Shown: piece by piece, positions 35,294-43,869 of the stretch
Numbering within the stretch: position 1 is the first letter of the stretch
How the letters are laid out: every line of letters begins with the position of its first letter
Notes under the pieces: generated by a model
Databases searched by the model: none
What the model saw: the letters and a program-made list of their open reading frames with translations, nothing else
What the model was told of the DNA's origin: nothing
Made by a program: the position numbers and the translations under genes
Assembly: GCA_965603015.1 (NCBI GenBank)
Contig: CBFDBJ010000001.1
Coordinates: forward strand, 62,001 to 126,000
Direction: 5' to 3'
Origin: JAUWTJ01 sp965603015
GTDB taxonomy: Bacteria > Pseudomonadota > Alphaproteobacteria > M2410
Length of the DNA: 64,000 nt

Positions 35294-36487
35294 TCAGCCT
35301 GAGACCCCGGAAGTCACGCATCCATTGGCTATTTCGACATATTGAGCGCGCGCCCCGAAGGCCTTGAAAAGATGCCGGTCGGTCCCGGTCATGAAGGCCT
35401 GAGCGCCCAGGTCGTAAAGCTCGTCAAACAGCGCCTCCCGGCGCCCCTCATCAAGGTGAGCCGCGATCTCGTCGAGCAGGAGAACCGGTGGCGCACCGCC
35501 TGCCAGAGAGCGTTTTAACCGTGCATTGGCGAGCACGATCCCGATCAGGAGCGCTTTTTGCTCGCCGGTCGAACAGTCTTTGGCCAGCCGGCCGCGCTGA
35601 CGCCCGTCCCCGCTGCCTTTGGGGCCAAAAAACACCTCAAGGTCCGATCGATTGGGCCCGACCAGCGCGCGCCCCGCCGCCGCGTCCCCGCCACGCCGCC
35701 GCATGAGTTCCGTATGGTACCAGTCCTCGGCCTCAAGCGCCGACTTGTCGGAACGCAAAAGGTCCTCAAGGGGGCCCGTCAATAACAGCCCGGCTTGCGG
35801 AAACGCTGACCCCGCACTGCGGGCAATCTCTGCCTCAAGGCGCTGGACGAATTGCAACCGCGCCGCCGCAAGGGCAACACCGGCCTCCGCCATCTGTGCC
35901 TCAAGCGCCGCAAGCCAGGCCTCATCGGCGCGCGTCCCGTGCGCCGCCCCCTCAAGCAAACGTTGGCGCTCGCGCATCGCCTTTTCAAATGATGTGGCAA
36001 CAGCCGAAGGCCCCGGATGAGTGCCCAGCACCAGGCGATCAAGAAACCGGCGCCGCTGGGAAGCCCCTTCGGCAAACAGCCGGTCCAGAGCCGGGGTCAG
36101 CCACACAACAGAAAAATACTCGGCAAGCGCGCCGGGACCCGGTGCCGCAAACCCGTCAATGCGGACAATTCGTTTTGTTCCCGCATGATCCGGATCAAGC
36201 CCGGTACCAATCCGAACCTCGTCGTCGCCCTGACGGACAAGACCGGAAACGGCCCAATGTCGTTTTGCGCCATGCTTCTCTGCATCCGTGCGCCGCGTCA
36301 GCTCGTCAAGGCGGGCGCCGCGGAGGCCGCGCCCTGGCGATAGCATGGAGATCGCCTCAAGCACATTGGTCTTGCCCGCACCATTGGGACCGGTCAGCAC
36401 GACACAGCGCCCGTCGAGGACAAGCTCCGCAAAGTCATAATTGCGAAAGTCCGTCAGCATCAGCTTCGTAAACATCAAGCGGGACAT
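35294..36487 (-). CDS. recF: DNA replication and repair protein RecF
   Basis: 397 residues. Walker A is LTGPNGAGKTNVLEAISMLSPGRGLRG, the ABC signature region is DCSTGEQKALLIGIVLANARL, and Walker B is PVLLLDEIAAHLDEGRREALFDELYDLGAQAFMTGTD. The N-terminus MSRLMFTKLMLTDFRNYDFAEL matches RecF. It loads RecA at gaps with RecO and RecR. The stop is 62 bp before the gyrB start, and the start is 73 bp after dnaN, in the conserved replication-initiation cluster. Confidence 0.98.
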   Translation of the reverse strand: MSRLMFTKLMLTDFRNYDFAELVLDGRCVVLTGPNGAGKTNVLEAISMLSPGRGLRGARLDELTRRTDAEKHGAKRHWAVSGLVRQGDDEVRIGTGLDPDHAGTKRIVRIDGFAAPGPGALAEYFSVVWLTPALDRLFAEGASQRRRFLDRLVLGTHPGPSAVATSFEKAMRERQRLLEGAAHGTRADEAWLAALEAQMAEAGVALAAARLQFVQRLEAEIARSAGSAFPQAGLLLTGPLEDLLRSDKSALEAEDWYHTELMRRRGGDAAAGRALVGPNRSDLEVFFGPKGSGDGRQRGRLAKDCSTGEQKALLIGIVLANARLKRSLAGGAPPVLLLDEIAAHLDEGRREALFDELYDLGAQAFMTGTDRHLFKAFGARAQYVEIANGCVTSGVSG

Positions 36488-36560
36488 TGAGCTCCCTGCA
36501 AGGCCATTGTGATTGTGGTGTGGCTCACAGATCCTGGATCCAGACCGGCCTGCCAGGGCC

Positions 36561-37682
36561 TCAAACGCGCATCGGCATCAGAACGTAAAGCGCGTTCTCG
36601 TCCGAAGCATCTGACACAATGGTCGGCGCACCGGAATCAGCCAGCAGGAACCGCGCGACTTCACTGTCGAGTTGACTGGTGATGTCGAGCAGATAGCGTG
36701 CATTGAACCCGATTTCGATTGGCTCCGCCGAATAATCAACCAGTAACTCTTCCGTCGCATTGCCGCTTTCCGGATTGGTAACGGTAAGATTGAGGCGGTC
36801 CTGCTCCAGATTGAGCTTCACAGCGCGAGACTTTTCTGTCGAGATTGTCGAGACCCGGTCAACCGCCTGGGCAAATTCCTTTGCGTTGACGCTCAGCACC
36901 TTGTCATTACCTTCAGGGATCACGCGCGAGTATTCCGGGAACGTGCCGTCGATCAGCTTCGATGTCAGCACCGCGCCATTGACGGCAAAGCGGATCTTGG
37001 CATCCGAGACCGCAACCTCCACCTCGCCCTCGACATTTTCAAGCAAACGCGAGATCTCAAGCACGGTCTTGCGCGGCACAATAACGCCCGGCATCCCTTC
37101 CGACCCGGCAGGGGCCGGGAATTCCACCCGGGCAAGCCGGTGACCGTCAGTCGCAACCGAGCGCAACATCCGGCTGCCGTTCGAGCCATCGGTGACATGC
37201 AGATAGATACCATTGAGATAATAGCGCGTTTCTTCCGTCGAAATAGCAAACTTGGCCTTGTCAATGAGACGGTTGAGCGCCGAGGCCGCTATCGAGAACT
37301 GATGCGGCAAGTCCCCTGCGGCGAGCAAGGGAAAGTCCTCGCGCGGCAGGCATGACAGAGCAAAGTCAGAGCGCCCCGCCCTGAGCGAAAGTCTGGGGTC
37401 ATCGCCGCCAAATTCGATCTGGACTTGAGAGCCCTCGGGCAATTTGCGGACAATGTCATACAGCGTATGGGCCGGCGCTGTCGTCCCGCCTTCCTCGATG
37501 ACATCAGCCGCCAGTTCCTCGACAATCTCGATGTCGAGATCTGTCGCCGAAAGGCTCAGCTTGCCGCCCTCGGCCTGTAACAGCACATTGGACAGGATGG
37601 GGATCGTGTTGCGCCGCTCAACGACACTTTGCACATGATTGAGGGCCTTGAGGAGGGCGGCGCGTTCAATGGTTATCTTCAT
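36561..37682 (-). CDS. dnaN: DNA polymerase III sliding clamp (beta subunit)
   Basis: 373 residues from the ATG at 37682 (MKITIERAALLKALNHVQSVVERRNTIPILSNVLL), the standard N-terminus; the frame extends upstream to 37772 but without family support. Three clamp domains are visible, with TDLDIEIVEEL, FPLLAAGDLPHQFSI, SVATDGHRLARVEF, TFPEYSRVIP and the C-terminal hydrophobic-pocket sequence VLMPMRV. It forms the homodimeric ring that tethers polymerase. No strong ribosome site is seen before this ATG. Confidence 0.98.
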   Translation of the reverse strand: MKITIERAALLKALNHVQSVVERRNTIPILSNVLLQAEGGKLSLSATDLDIEIVEELAADVIEEGGTTAPAHTLYDIVRKLPEGSQVQIEFGGDDPRLSLRAGRSDFALSCLPREDFPLLAAGDLPHQFSIAASALNRLIDKAKFAISTEETRYYLNGIYLHVTDGSNGSRMLRSVATDGHRLARVEFPAPAGSEGMPGVIVPRKTVLEISRLLENVEGEVEVAVSDAKIRFAVNGAVLTSKLIDGTFPEYSRVIPEGNDKVLSVNAKEFAQAVDRVSTISTEKSRAVKLNLEQDRLNLTVTNPESGNATEELLVDYSAEPIEIGFNARYLLDITSQLDSEVARFLLADSGAPTIVSDASDENALYVLMPMRV

Positions 37683-37939
37683 AGGTCTATTAAATCCGGG
37701 GAGCACCGGCAGCCAGGGTTCAGCAGCCTGTGTCGCAGAAGGAGGAGGTGGCAAGAGACGAAAAGCGCCCATTCGGAGAATGTGCGCCTCAGGCCTCCAC
37801 GTCCGGCGTTAACCGGACGGTTACTATAGCAAATGTTTCAGGCCTGTACACCATTCTCACAAGCCGCCGAAGTCATGGGAGCCATCAGGAAGCCTTCGCC
37901 CCCCCGCCCTCGGCCCTCCGGACCCGACATCAAGATCCA
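37683..37939. other. Gap between dnaA and dnaN with a hairpin
   Basis: 257 bp without a gene. A perfect 7-bp stem with a 6-nt loop (CGTCCGG at 37800-37806, CCGGACG at 37813-37819) lies about 120 bp downstream of dnaA. It lacks a T-run on either strand, so an intrinsic terminator is not supported. On the minus strand TATAGT near 37823-37828 could be a -10 for dnaN. Confidence 0.35.
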
Positions 37940-39544
37940 CTAGTGCCGCAGCATACGCTCCAGCATGTCGACATCCTCGCGAATTGCCATATCGCAGGCC
38001 TTCAGCTCCTCGATCTTCTTGACCGCGTGCATCACCGTGGTGTGATCGCGGCCACCGAATTTACGGCCAATTTCCGGCAATGAGCGCGTCGTGAGCTGCT
38101 TGGACAGGTACATCGCCACCTGCCGCGGGCGAGCCACCACACGGGCCCGGCGCGCCGACAGAAGGTCTGCCATGCGCAAATTGTAATATTCGGCGACCCG
38201 GCGCTGGATATCATCGATCGTGACCCGTCGCTCATTGGCGCGCAGCAGATCGGACAGCACGTCCTCGGCCATCTCCAGGCCCACCGGCCGCCCGACAAGG
38301 TCCGCATAGGCGACAACCCGGTTCAGCGCCCCTTCAAGCTCGCGTACATTGGAGACAATCTTGTGGGCCAGGAATTCAAGCACCCGCTCCGGCACAACAA
38401 CGCTCCCACCCCGCGTGTGCAGAGCCTCCAGCTTGGTGTGCAGAATACCAAGGCGCAGCTCATAGTCTGTGGCATGGATATCTGCCGACAGACCCCAGCC
38501 CAGACGCGAGCGGATCCGCTCCTCAATGCCCTCAAGATCTCCCGGCGGGCGGTCGGCGGTCAGGATCACCTGTCTGTTGTGGTCGATCAGCGCGTTGAAT
38601 GTATGGAAGAATTCTTCCTGCGTGCTCTCCTTGCCGGAGATAAACTGCACATCGTCGACCATCAGGACGTCGACACTGCGAAACTTGTCCTTGAACGCCA
38701 TCGTATCCTTGTAGCGCACCGCCCGGATGAACTGGTACATGAACTTTTCGGCTGACAGATAGAGCACCTTGCGCATCGGATCGCGGCGCCGGATCTCGTT
38801 GGCAATGGCATGCATCAAATGGGTCTTGCCCAGACCGACAGAGCCATAAAGGAACAGCGGATTAAACGGAACATTGTCCGCTTCTGCCACCCGTCGAGAG
38901 GCGGCGTGAGCCAGTTCATTGGATTTGCCAACAACGAAATTCTCAAAGGTATAGCGGGCATCAAGCGGCGCCCCGAAGGAGTTCTCCGGATCATCGACAC
39001 TGACCGCCGCATTTGTCTGACCGCCTCGTGCCGGACTGAGGATGGGGCTGGCGCTGGCCACCGGCCGCCGCCCCCCGGAAACATTCGCGGCACCTGAAGC
39101 CGTTGCCCCGTTCAACTTCTCCGGGGCATCTTTAGTCTCGGATATCAGAATGTCGATCCGCGAGATCGTCGGCTGGCATTCAAACCAGGCCCGCTCGATG
39201 TGTGACAGGTAATGGGTTTTGATCCAGTCACGCAAAAACCTGGTGGGCACGCACAGCGTCACACGCGACTCTTCCATCGAGACCATCGACAAATGTCCAA
39301 TCCAGGAATTGAAGGTCGTCAGGCCCAGTTCATTCTTCAGCCTGACGCGCACACTGTCCCACTGGTCCTCCAGGGAACCACCGCGTTCCGTGACCTTCAG
39401 GGCCGTGCCCATACGGTCATTGCCGACACTGTCATTGGCCGCGCCTTCTCTGGCCGCCGTTTCTGTGGCCCTGGTTTCATTGGCCGTTTCCCTGGTTGCT
39501 GTCTGCCGATTTGTCATTTGCCCTGATGCCACTTGTTCAGTCAT
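37940..39544 (-). CDS. dnaA: Chromosomal replication initiator protein DnaA
   Basis: 534 residues from the ATG at 39544; a TTG at 39556 is also in frame. An N-terminal Thr/Ala/Asn-rich leader of about 50 residues precedes domain I (LEDQWDSVRVRLKNELGLTTFNSWIGHL). After a variable linker, the AAA+ domain has FLYGSVGLGKTHLMHAIANEI (Walker A), VDVLMVDDVQFISGKE (Walker B) and the arginine finger region IEERIRSRLGWGL. Domain IV ends with the DnaA signature GGRDHTTVMHAVKKIEEL. The leader is longer than usual and of low complexity (repeated TATRETANETRATET), so a later start cannot be excluded. Two tandem-repeat arrays lie directly upstream. Confidence 0.98.
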   Translation of the reverse strand: MTEQVASGQMTNRQTATRETANETRATETAAREGAANDSVGNDRMGTALKVTERGGSLEDQWDSVRVRLKNELGLTTFNSWIGHLSMVSMEESRVTLCVPTRFLRDWIKTHYLSHIERAWFECQPTISRIDILISETKDAPEKLNGATASGAANVSGGRRPVASASPILSPARGGQTNAAVSVDDPENSFGAPLDARYTFENFVVGKSNELAHAASRRVAEADNVPFNPLFLYGSVGLGKTHLMHAIANEIRRRDPMRKVLYLSAEKFMYQFIRAVRYKDTMAFKDKFRSVDVLMVDDVQFISGKESTQEEFFHTFNALIDHNRQVILTADRPPGDLEGIEERIRSRLGWGLSADIHATDYELRLGILHTKLEALHTRGGSVVVPERVLEFLAHKIVSNVRELEGALNRVVAYADLVGRPVGLEMAEDVLSDLLRANERRVTIDDIQRRVAEYYNLRMADLLSARRARVVARPRQVAMYLSKQLTTRSLPEIGRKFGGRDHTTVMHAVKKIEELKACDMAIREDVDMLERMLRH

Positions 39545-39575
39545 TCGTTGCCCCAAATTTGCGATCTCGTCGCAC

Positions 39576-39629
39576 GGTCTGCTCTATTCACGCAGCCTGC
39601 TTTATTCACACAGTCTGCTCACTTCACCA
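39576..39629 (-). repeat. Three 18-bp tandem repeats with DnaA-box-like sequences
   Basis: Three consecutive 18-bp units begin at 39576, 39594 and 39612, consensus RGYCTGCTYTATTCACRC read on the plus strand. The middle unit holds TTATTCACA (39602-39610), matching the DnaA-box pattern TTATNCACA; the first holds CTATTCACG and the third the weaker TCACTTCAC. They lie 32-85 bp upstream of the dnaA start, so autoregulation of dnaA or an origin element is plausible. Confidence 0.7.
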
Positions 39630-39663
39630 AGCGGGTATAAGCCACGCTCAAAATTTTCTGTCG

Positions 39664-39728
39664 ACACTGCCAGTTAATACCGCCAGTCAACACTGCCAGT
39701 CAGCACTGCCAGTCAGCACTGCCAGTCA
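39664..39728. repeat. Five 13-bp tandem repeats upstream of dnaA
   Basis: Five head-to-tail 13-mers start at 39664, 39677, 39690, 39703 and 39716, consensus RCACTGCCAGTCA. The last two are identical, the third differs at one base; a decayed sixth may follow. The unit is an imperfect dyad (ACTGCCAGT), giving regularly spaced, same-face-drifting sites, an iteron-like arrangement. Confidence 0.8.
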
Positions 39729-39797
39729 GCCCTCGCCTGAAACACTCTTGCCCTGGATCACAGGACGCCCGAAATTACTATCAGCGCCAAACCCCTT

Positions 39798-39807
39798 TGT
39801 CCGGACA
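39798..39807. promoter_or_regulatory. Palindrome TGTCCGGACA between dnaA and rhodanese genes
   Basis: Third intergenic copy of this perfect 10-bp palindrome in the window. It stands about 250 bp upstream of dnaA and 55 bp downstream of the rhodanese stop. Confidence 0.4.
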
Positions 39808-39861
39808 GTCCCGGGATCTGCTTTACTTTGTCGCAGTCTTACTTTTGCGTCCAGGCCAGAC

Positions 39862-40308
39862 TTATTTTTGCGTCCAGGGAAGCCCGCGCGCTTTCCAGCC
39901 ACCAACCCCTCGATGTCCCTCAACATCAAGAGACCCCTCAAACCCTTCTGTTACATTGAAACTCTTCGTGTAGCCTGCGGCGGTCATGGCCTCGGCGGCA
40001 GCAATACTGCGCACGCCACTTCTGCACAGGAACAACAGCGCGCGCTCCTTGTTGACAGCCCCTTCATCCAACGCCTTCGCAACATCAGCCTGAAAGGCCT
40101 CATTCACAGCCATTGTCGGATAGCGTTGCCATTCGACCAGCAAAGGCGCCTTGTCACAGGCAGCCAGGTCCACGACGCCCACAAAACTCCACTCTGCCTG
40201 TGTTCGAACATCAACAAGCGCGGCGCTGGCGTCGCCACAAAGAAGCTCAAAGGCTTCTTCCGGCGAAACATCTCCTGCGTACTGCCCGCTAACCGCTGTG
40301 ACCAACAT
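39862..40308 (-). CDS. Rhodanese-like domain protein (cytoplasmic)
   Basis: 148 residues from the ATG at 40308 (GGAGGAA directly upstream, somewhat close); a longer frame opens with TTG at 40368. The rhodanese fold shows GDVSPEEAFELL, ALVDVRTQAEWSFVG and the active-site loop LLFLCRSGVRSIAAAEAM with the persulfide-forming cysteine, then GYTKSFNVTEGFEG. No signal peptide. It would transfer sulfane sulfur, but the acceptor is unknown. It lies upstream of dnaA on the same strand, separated by the repeat arrays. Confidence 0.9.
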   Translation of the reverse strand: MLVTAVSGQYAGDVSPEEAFELLCGDASAALVDVRTQAEWSFVGVVDLAACDKAPLLVEWQRYPTMAVNEAFQADVAKALDEGAVNKERALLFLCRSGVRSIAAAEAMTAAGYTKSFNVTEGFEGSLDVEGHRGVGGWKARGLPWTQK

Positions 40309-40906
40309 TTCCTCCACAAGTTCCAGGCCTGCCAATAACGCCAACAGCCCGGCGACTTCGTTGTTCAATTACTTCGCTCTTCAGGGGGTCCTGCCGCGCC
40401 CGTTTCTGCCATCCTGAATGATTGCAGCGGACAATAACGGGGCCTTTCAGCCCGGCGACGGAACCTTCTTCATTTTTAAAATTTTTGGACTAGGTTACAA
40501 AAGCAGAAACAACAATACATTCGCCTCAAAGAACTCGTGCTCAGTATTTTCACGCGGCACACGAGCCTCGAACCTGGGCGGTCATCACCTTGCCCCGATC
40601 TGGAGCAACTGTGCTGGCCAAACACTCCAAACATACAGCGCAGTTTCTTATGAACTTTGGCTACTGCTCGGCACCGATTTACAATCGATTGCGACCCCTG
40701 TACAGCGGATGAAACAAATTAAACCGAATGCTGACGAAACTGCAAGTGGGTCAAAGCCGGAACGAGCAAAATATTTTGATTCTTTTCAATTGACTCTTCA
40801 AACAAGAAGTGAACAGCCGGTCACTTGAGATTTTGGGTAAAGACGGCTGTACTTCATCTGTCTTTTCCATCTTGCGAGCAGGTTTGTCCGTGTAGAAACA
40901 GACATG
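40309..40906. other. A+T-rich spacer between rhodanese gene and rpsT terminator
   Basis: About 600 bp with lower G+C than its surroundings and no supported gene. A plus-strand frame at 40418-40828 (136 codons) has neither a ribosome site nor a recognisable motif. Notable content is a very A+T-rich core near 40471-40490 (ATTTTTAAAATTTTTGG) and a single weak DnaA-like TTTTCACG at about 40547. No TTATCCACA box was found on either strand. An origin function is possible but unsupported. Confidence 0.4.
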
Positions 40907-40936
40907 AAAAAGGGACCTGAAGAAGGTCCCGTTTTT
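40907..40936 (-). terminator. Rho-independent terminator of rpsT
   Basis: Stem GGGACC (40912-40917) with GGTCCC (40925-40930), 7-nt loop, flanked by AAAAA on the left and GTTTTT on the right. On the minus strand it gives a hairpin plus T-run about 65 bp after rpsT; it could work in both directions. Confidence 0.88.
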
Positions 40937-41000
40937 ATAGAAGGCGTTGTCATAAGTCCCCGTCAGGACTTACAAAAACACGGCTGTTCAGTCAATTGAA

Positions 41001-41270
41001 TCAAGCGGCCTTCAGAGCATTAACACGCTTGGCAAGACGCGACACTTTGCGAGCGGCTGTATTCTTCTTCAAAATACCGCCTGTTACGCAGCTCATGATT
41101 TCCGGCTCGGCAACTTTCATGGCAACAACCGCATCATCATGAACCCCTGATTCAATCGCTTCTTCGACTTTACGAACGAAGGTACGCATGCGACTGCGGC
41201 GGGATTTGTTAATTTCGGTCCGAGTATCGATCTTGCGAACCATTTTCTTAGCGGAATAGGTATTGGCCAT
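41001..41270 (-). CDS. rpsT: 30S ribosomal protein S20
   Basis: 89 residues, highly basic: MANTYSAKKMVRKIDTRTEINKSRRSRMRTFVRKVEEAI, then GGILKKNTAARKVSRLAKRVNAL. It binds 16S rRNA in the body of the small subunit. The position beside dnaA and an enoyl-CoA hydratase gene is conserved in Alphaproteobacteria. The leader carries a direct repeat of ACAAAACTC (minus strand, about 41285-41310), of unknown role. It has a clear terminator downstream. Confidence 0.98.
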   Translation of the reverse strand: MANTYSAKKMVRKIDTRTEINKSRRSRMRTFVRKVEEAIESGVHDDAVVAMKVAEPEIMSCVTGGILKKNTAARKVSRLAKRVNALKAA

Positions 41271-41507
41271 TGGCTGGAAGCCCCATCTGGAGTTTTGTCT
41301 AGAGTTTTGTATTCATTATCTGTTTTTCGCTGTAAAGCCCGGTTTTACCCGCACCAGACAGCCCCGACTTCGGGATGCGCGGTTATAACGGCCTCCGAGA
41401 GCCCGGTCAACACCGCATTTCAACCAAATCCGCGCAGGGTTTCTGACCTGCTCCGCCTGCTCCATACAGTGTTTCAGAGCCATCGTCCTGGCTTATCTGG
41501 TTTGATC

Positions 41508-42284
41508 CTATCGGTGTTTAAATTGAGGCTTGCGCTTTTCCACAAACGCCGCCATGCCCTCGGTCTGATCCGCCGTTGCAAACATCGAGTGAAACAGCCG
41601 ACGTTCGAACCGAACGCCTTCGGCCAGAGTTGTCTCATAAGCCCGGTTTACAGCTTCCTTGGCCATCATGGTAATCGGATGCGAAAACCCTGAGATCTTG
41701 CCGGCGACTTTGATCGCCTCTTCCCGCAACTCCGCCACCGGGACAATACGGCTCACAAGTCCGGACCGCTCGGCCTCATCGGCATTCATGATCCGGCCGG
41801 TCAGACACATCTCCATGGCCTTCGACTTGCCGACAAACCGGGTCAGGCGCTGGGTTCCGCCAGCCCCGGGCATGATACCAAGATTGATTTCCGGCTGACC
41901 AAATTTGGCGTTATCTGCCGCAAGGATAAAGTCGCACATCATTGCCAGCTCCGCGCCGCCACCCATGGCATAACCCGCAACCGCCGCGATCACCGGCTTG
42001 CGGCACTGCGTCACCCGCTCCCAGTTGCGCGAAATAAAATCGCCTTTGAACGCCTCCATATAGGTCTTGTCCTGCATCTCCTTGATGTCCGCGCCTGCCG
42101 CAAAGGCCTTTTCCGATCCGGCAATCACCAGACAGCCAATACCGTCATCAGCTTCAAACTCGTCCAGCGCGCTGGCCAGTTCATCCATGACCTGATCATT
42201 GAGGGCGTTCATTGCATCAGGGCGATTGATGGTGATCACACCAACACTGCCCTCTCGGTCAACCAGGATGGTTTCAAAAGCCAT
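41508..42284 (-). CDS. Enoyl-CoA hydratase
   Basis: 258 residues from the ATG at 42284, with AAGGGGAG about 9 bp upstream. Complete crotonase signature: INRPDAMNALNDQVMDEL, AFAAGADIKEMQ (first oxyanion-hole segment), VAGYAMGGGAELAMMCDFILAADNAKFGQPEINLGIMPGAGGTQRLTR with both catalytic glutamates. It hydrates 2-enoyl-CoA in fatty-acid beta-oxidation. Unlike the short paralogue at 29577, all catalytic blocks are intact. Its place next to rpsT and dnaA is typical of the class. Confidence 0.95.
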   Translation of the reverse strand: MAFETILVDREGSVGVITINRPDAMNALNDQVMDELASALDEFEADDGIGCLVIAGSEKAFAAGADIKEMQDKTYMEAFKGDFISRNWERVTQCRKPVIAAVAGYAMGGGAELAMMCDFILAADNAKFGQPEINLGIMPGAGGTQRLTRFVGKSKAMEMCLTGRIMNADEAERSGLVSRIVPVAELREEAIKVAGKISGFSHPITMMAKEAVNRAYETTLAEGVRFERRLFHSMFATADQTEGMAAFVEKRKPQFKHR

Positions 42285-42468
42285 GTGAGATTTCTCCCCT
42301 TGTTCATCCGGTCGAGATTTGACCGGTCCCGGAAATGCGGGAAATAGCAACAGAGCGGCGACCCTATATCGCGTCATACCCGGTCTGTCGACAGGATTTG
42401 GCAACCATAATGCTGCATAAATCTCCGCACTGACAACACTCCCGTGCCTGCAAACGATCTGAACATTG

Positions 42469-42708
42469 TCAGAAATCGCTCAAAATCCCTTTGTTCTCCC
42501 AATCTCCATAACGCGTCGGCTCGAGGCCTTCCTTGCGCCCGCCCCGTTCTTTTTCAAGCGCGCGCCCGTCACCGTCAGTCCTCTTGCGGCGCGCTTCAGC
42601 CTCGGCAAGCGCCCTTTGGGCCGCAGGCGGCAGGGTTTTTACCGCCGGCGCCGCGTCGGCGTTTCCAGTCTTTGCCGTCCCGTCAAAGTCATTGTTTTCT
42701 TCTGCCAT
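42469..42708 (-). CDS. DUF1674 / SDHAF4-like succinate dehydrogenase assembly factor
   Basis: 79 residues from the ATG at 42708, with AAGGAG 9 bp upstream. The first part is polar and Ala/Glu/Arg-rich. The C-terminus RGGRKEGLEPTRYGDWENKGILSDF is the family signature. The mitochondrial homologue SDHAF4 binds the flavinated succinate dehydrogenase subunit and protects against autoxidation; the same role is likely here. It is divergent from htpX, the 173-bp gap holding both promoters. Confidence 0.9.
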   Translation of the reverse strand: MAEENNDFDGTAKTGNADAAPAVKTLPPAAQRALAEAEARRKRTDGDGRALEKERGGRKEGLEPTRYGDWENKGILSDF

Positions 42709-42881
42709 TGACGCTTCTCCTTCAATCACCACATAGAAACAGATCCGGATTTATCCGGGCGACCTGCCAAAGCATACACTGCCAAAGAATACCGCGCCAA
42801 AAAATACCGTGCCAAAGAATACCGCGAAAGCCCGGCGAAAGCTGCAAATTTGGCATCACAAAGTTGAGAGAGACAGCCACT

Positions 42882-43751
42882 ATGGGTTTTGCGCGTACCG
42901 CTATTCTTCTTGCCGCCATGACCGGACTTTTTCTGGCCATCGGGTTTCTCATCGGCGGCGAGGCCGGCATGATCCTGGCGTTTATTGTCGCCCTGGCGAT
43001 GAATGCCTTCGCGTTCTGGAATTCTGACAAGATGGTCCTGCGCATGCACAAGGCCCGGGAAGTTGATGAGCGCAGTGCTCCGGACTATGTCCGCATCGTG
43101 CGGCGTCTTTCGGCCAATGCGGGATTGCCCATGCCGCGCACCTTTATCATCGACAACCCCCAGCCCAACGCCTTTGCCACAGGGCGCAATCCGCAACATG
43201 CAGCGGTGGCAGCAACCACCGGTCTGCTTGACCTGCTCAGCGCGGAAGAACTGGCCGGCGTCATGGCGCACGAGCTGGCCCATGTGAAAAACCGTGACAC
43301 GCTCACCATGACCATCACCGCAACCTTTGCCGGCGCGATCGGCATGCTGGCCAATTTCGCCTTCTTCTTTTCGCGCGGACGCAATGGCGGGTTGCTCGGA
43401 TCTCTCGCAATCATGATCCTCGCCCCAATGGCCGCAGGCCTCGTACAAATGGCAATCTCGCGCTCGCGTGAATATGAAGCCGACAGGATGGGCGCAGAAA
43501 TTTGCGGGCGCCCCCTGTGGCTCGCCTCGGCGCTGGAAAAACTTGACCTCGGGGTGGCAAGGGTCCGCAACCCCGCCGCAGAGGCCAATCCGGCAACCGC
43601 TCACCTTTTCATCGCCAACCCCTTGCAGGGAGAACGCGCCGACCGGCTGTTTTCAACCCACCCGGATATGGCCAATCGCGTCGCCCGATTGCGCGAAATG
43701 GCGGGGGATCAAAGCGGCCATCAGACCACCGCGACCGGGCCCTGGGGTTAA
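42882..43751 (+). CDS. htpX: Membrane zinc metalloprotease HtpX
   Basis: 289 residues from the ATG at 42882. Two N-terminal helices (TAILLAAMTGLFLAIGFLIGG, MILAFIVALAMNAFAFW) and two later ones flank the zinc motif MAHELAHVKNRDT; the third ligand is the glutamate in SREYEADRMGAEI. The C-terminus FSTHPDMANRVARLREMA is conserved. It degrades misfolded inner-membrane proteins together with FtsH. rsmB follows after 118 bp on the same strand, a neighbourhood common in Alphaproteobacteria. Confidence 0.97.
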   Translation: MGFARTAILLAAMTGLFLAIGFLIGGEAGMILAFIVALAMNAFAFWNSDKMVLRMHKAREVDERSAPDYVRIVRRLSANAGLPMPRTFIIDNPQPNAFATGRNPQHAAVAATTGLLDLLSAEELAGVMAHELAHVKNRDTLTMTITATFAGAIGMLANFAFFFSRGRNGGLLGSLAIMILAPMAAGLVQMAISRSREYEADRMGAEICGRPLWLASALEKLDLGVARVRNPAAEANPATAHLFIANPLQGERADRLFSTHPDMANRVARLREMAGDQSGHQTTATGPWG

Positions 43752-43869
43752 CGAGGGGGCAACGGGGGGCTTAAGCACACGATGATGCCGCAACATGGGA
43801 CTTGCGCCCGGGTGGCAAGGGCGGCTACATCCTCAAAAATCAGAACTTCCTCTATAGCCAGGATATCGG

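Noticed and set aside
37800..37819. Hairpin downstream of dnaA as a terminator
   Set aside because: The stem is perfect but no T-run follows on either strand.
40418..40828. 136-codon plus-strand reading frame beside rpsT
   Set aside because: No ribosome site, no recognisable motif, composition of a non-coding spacer.
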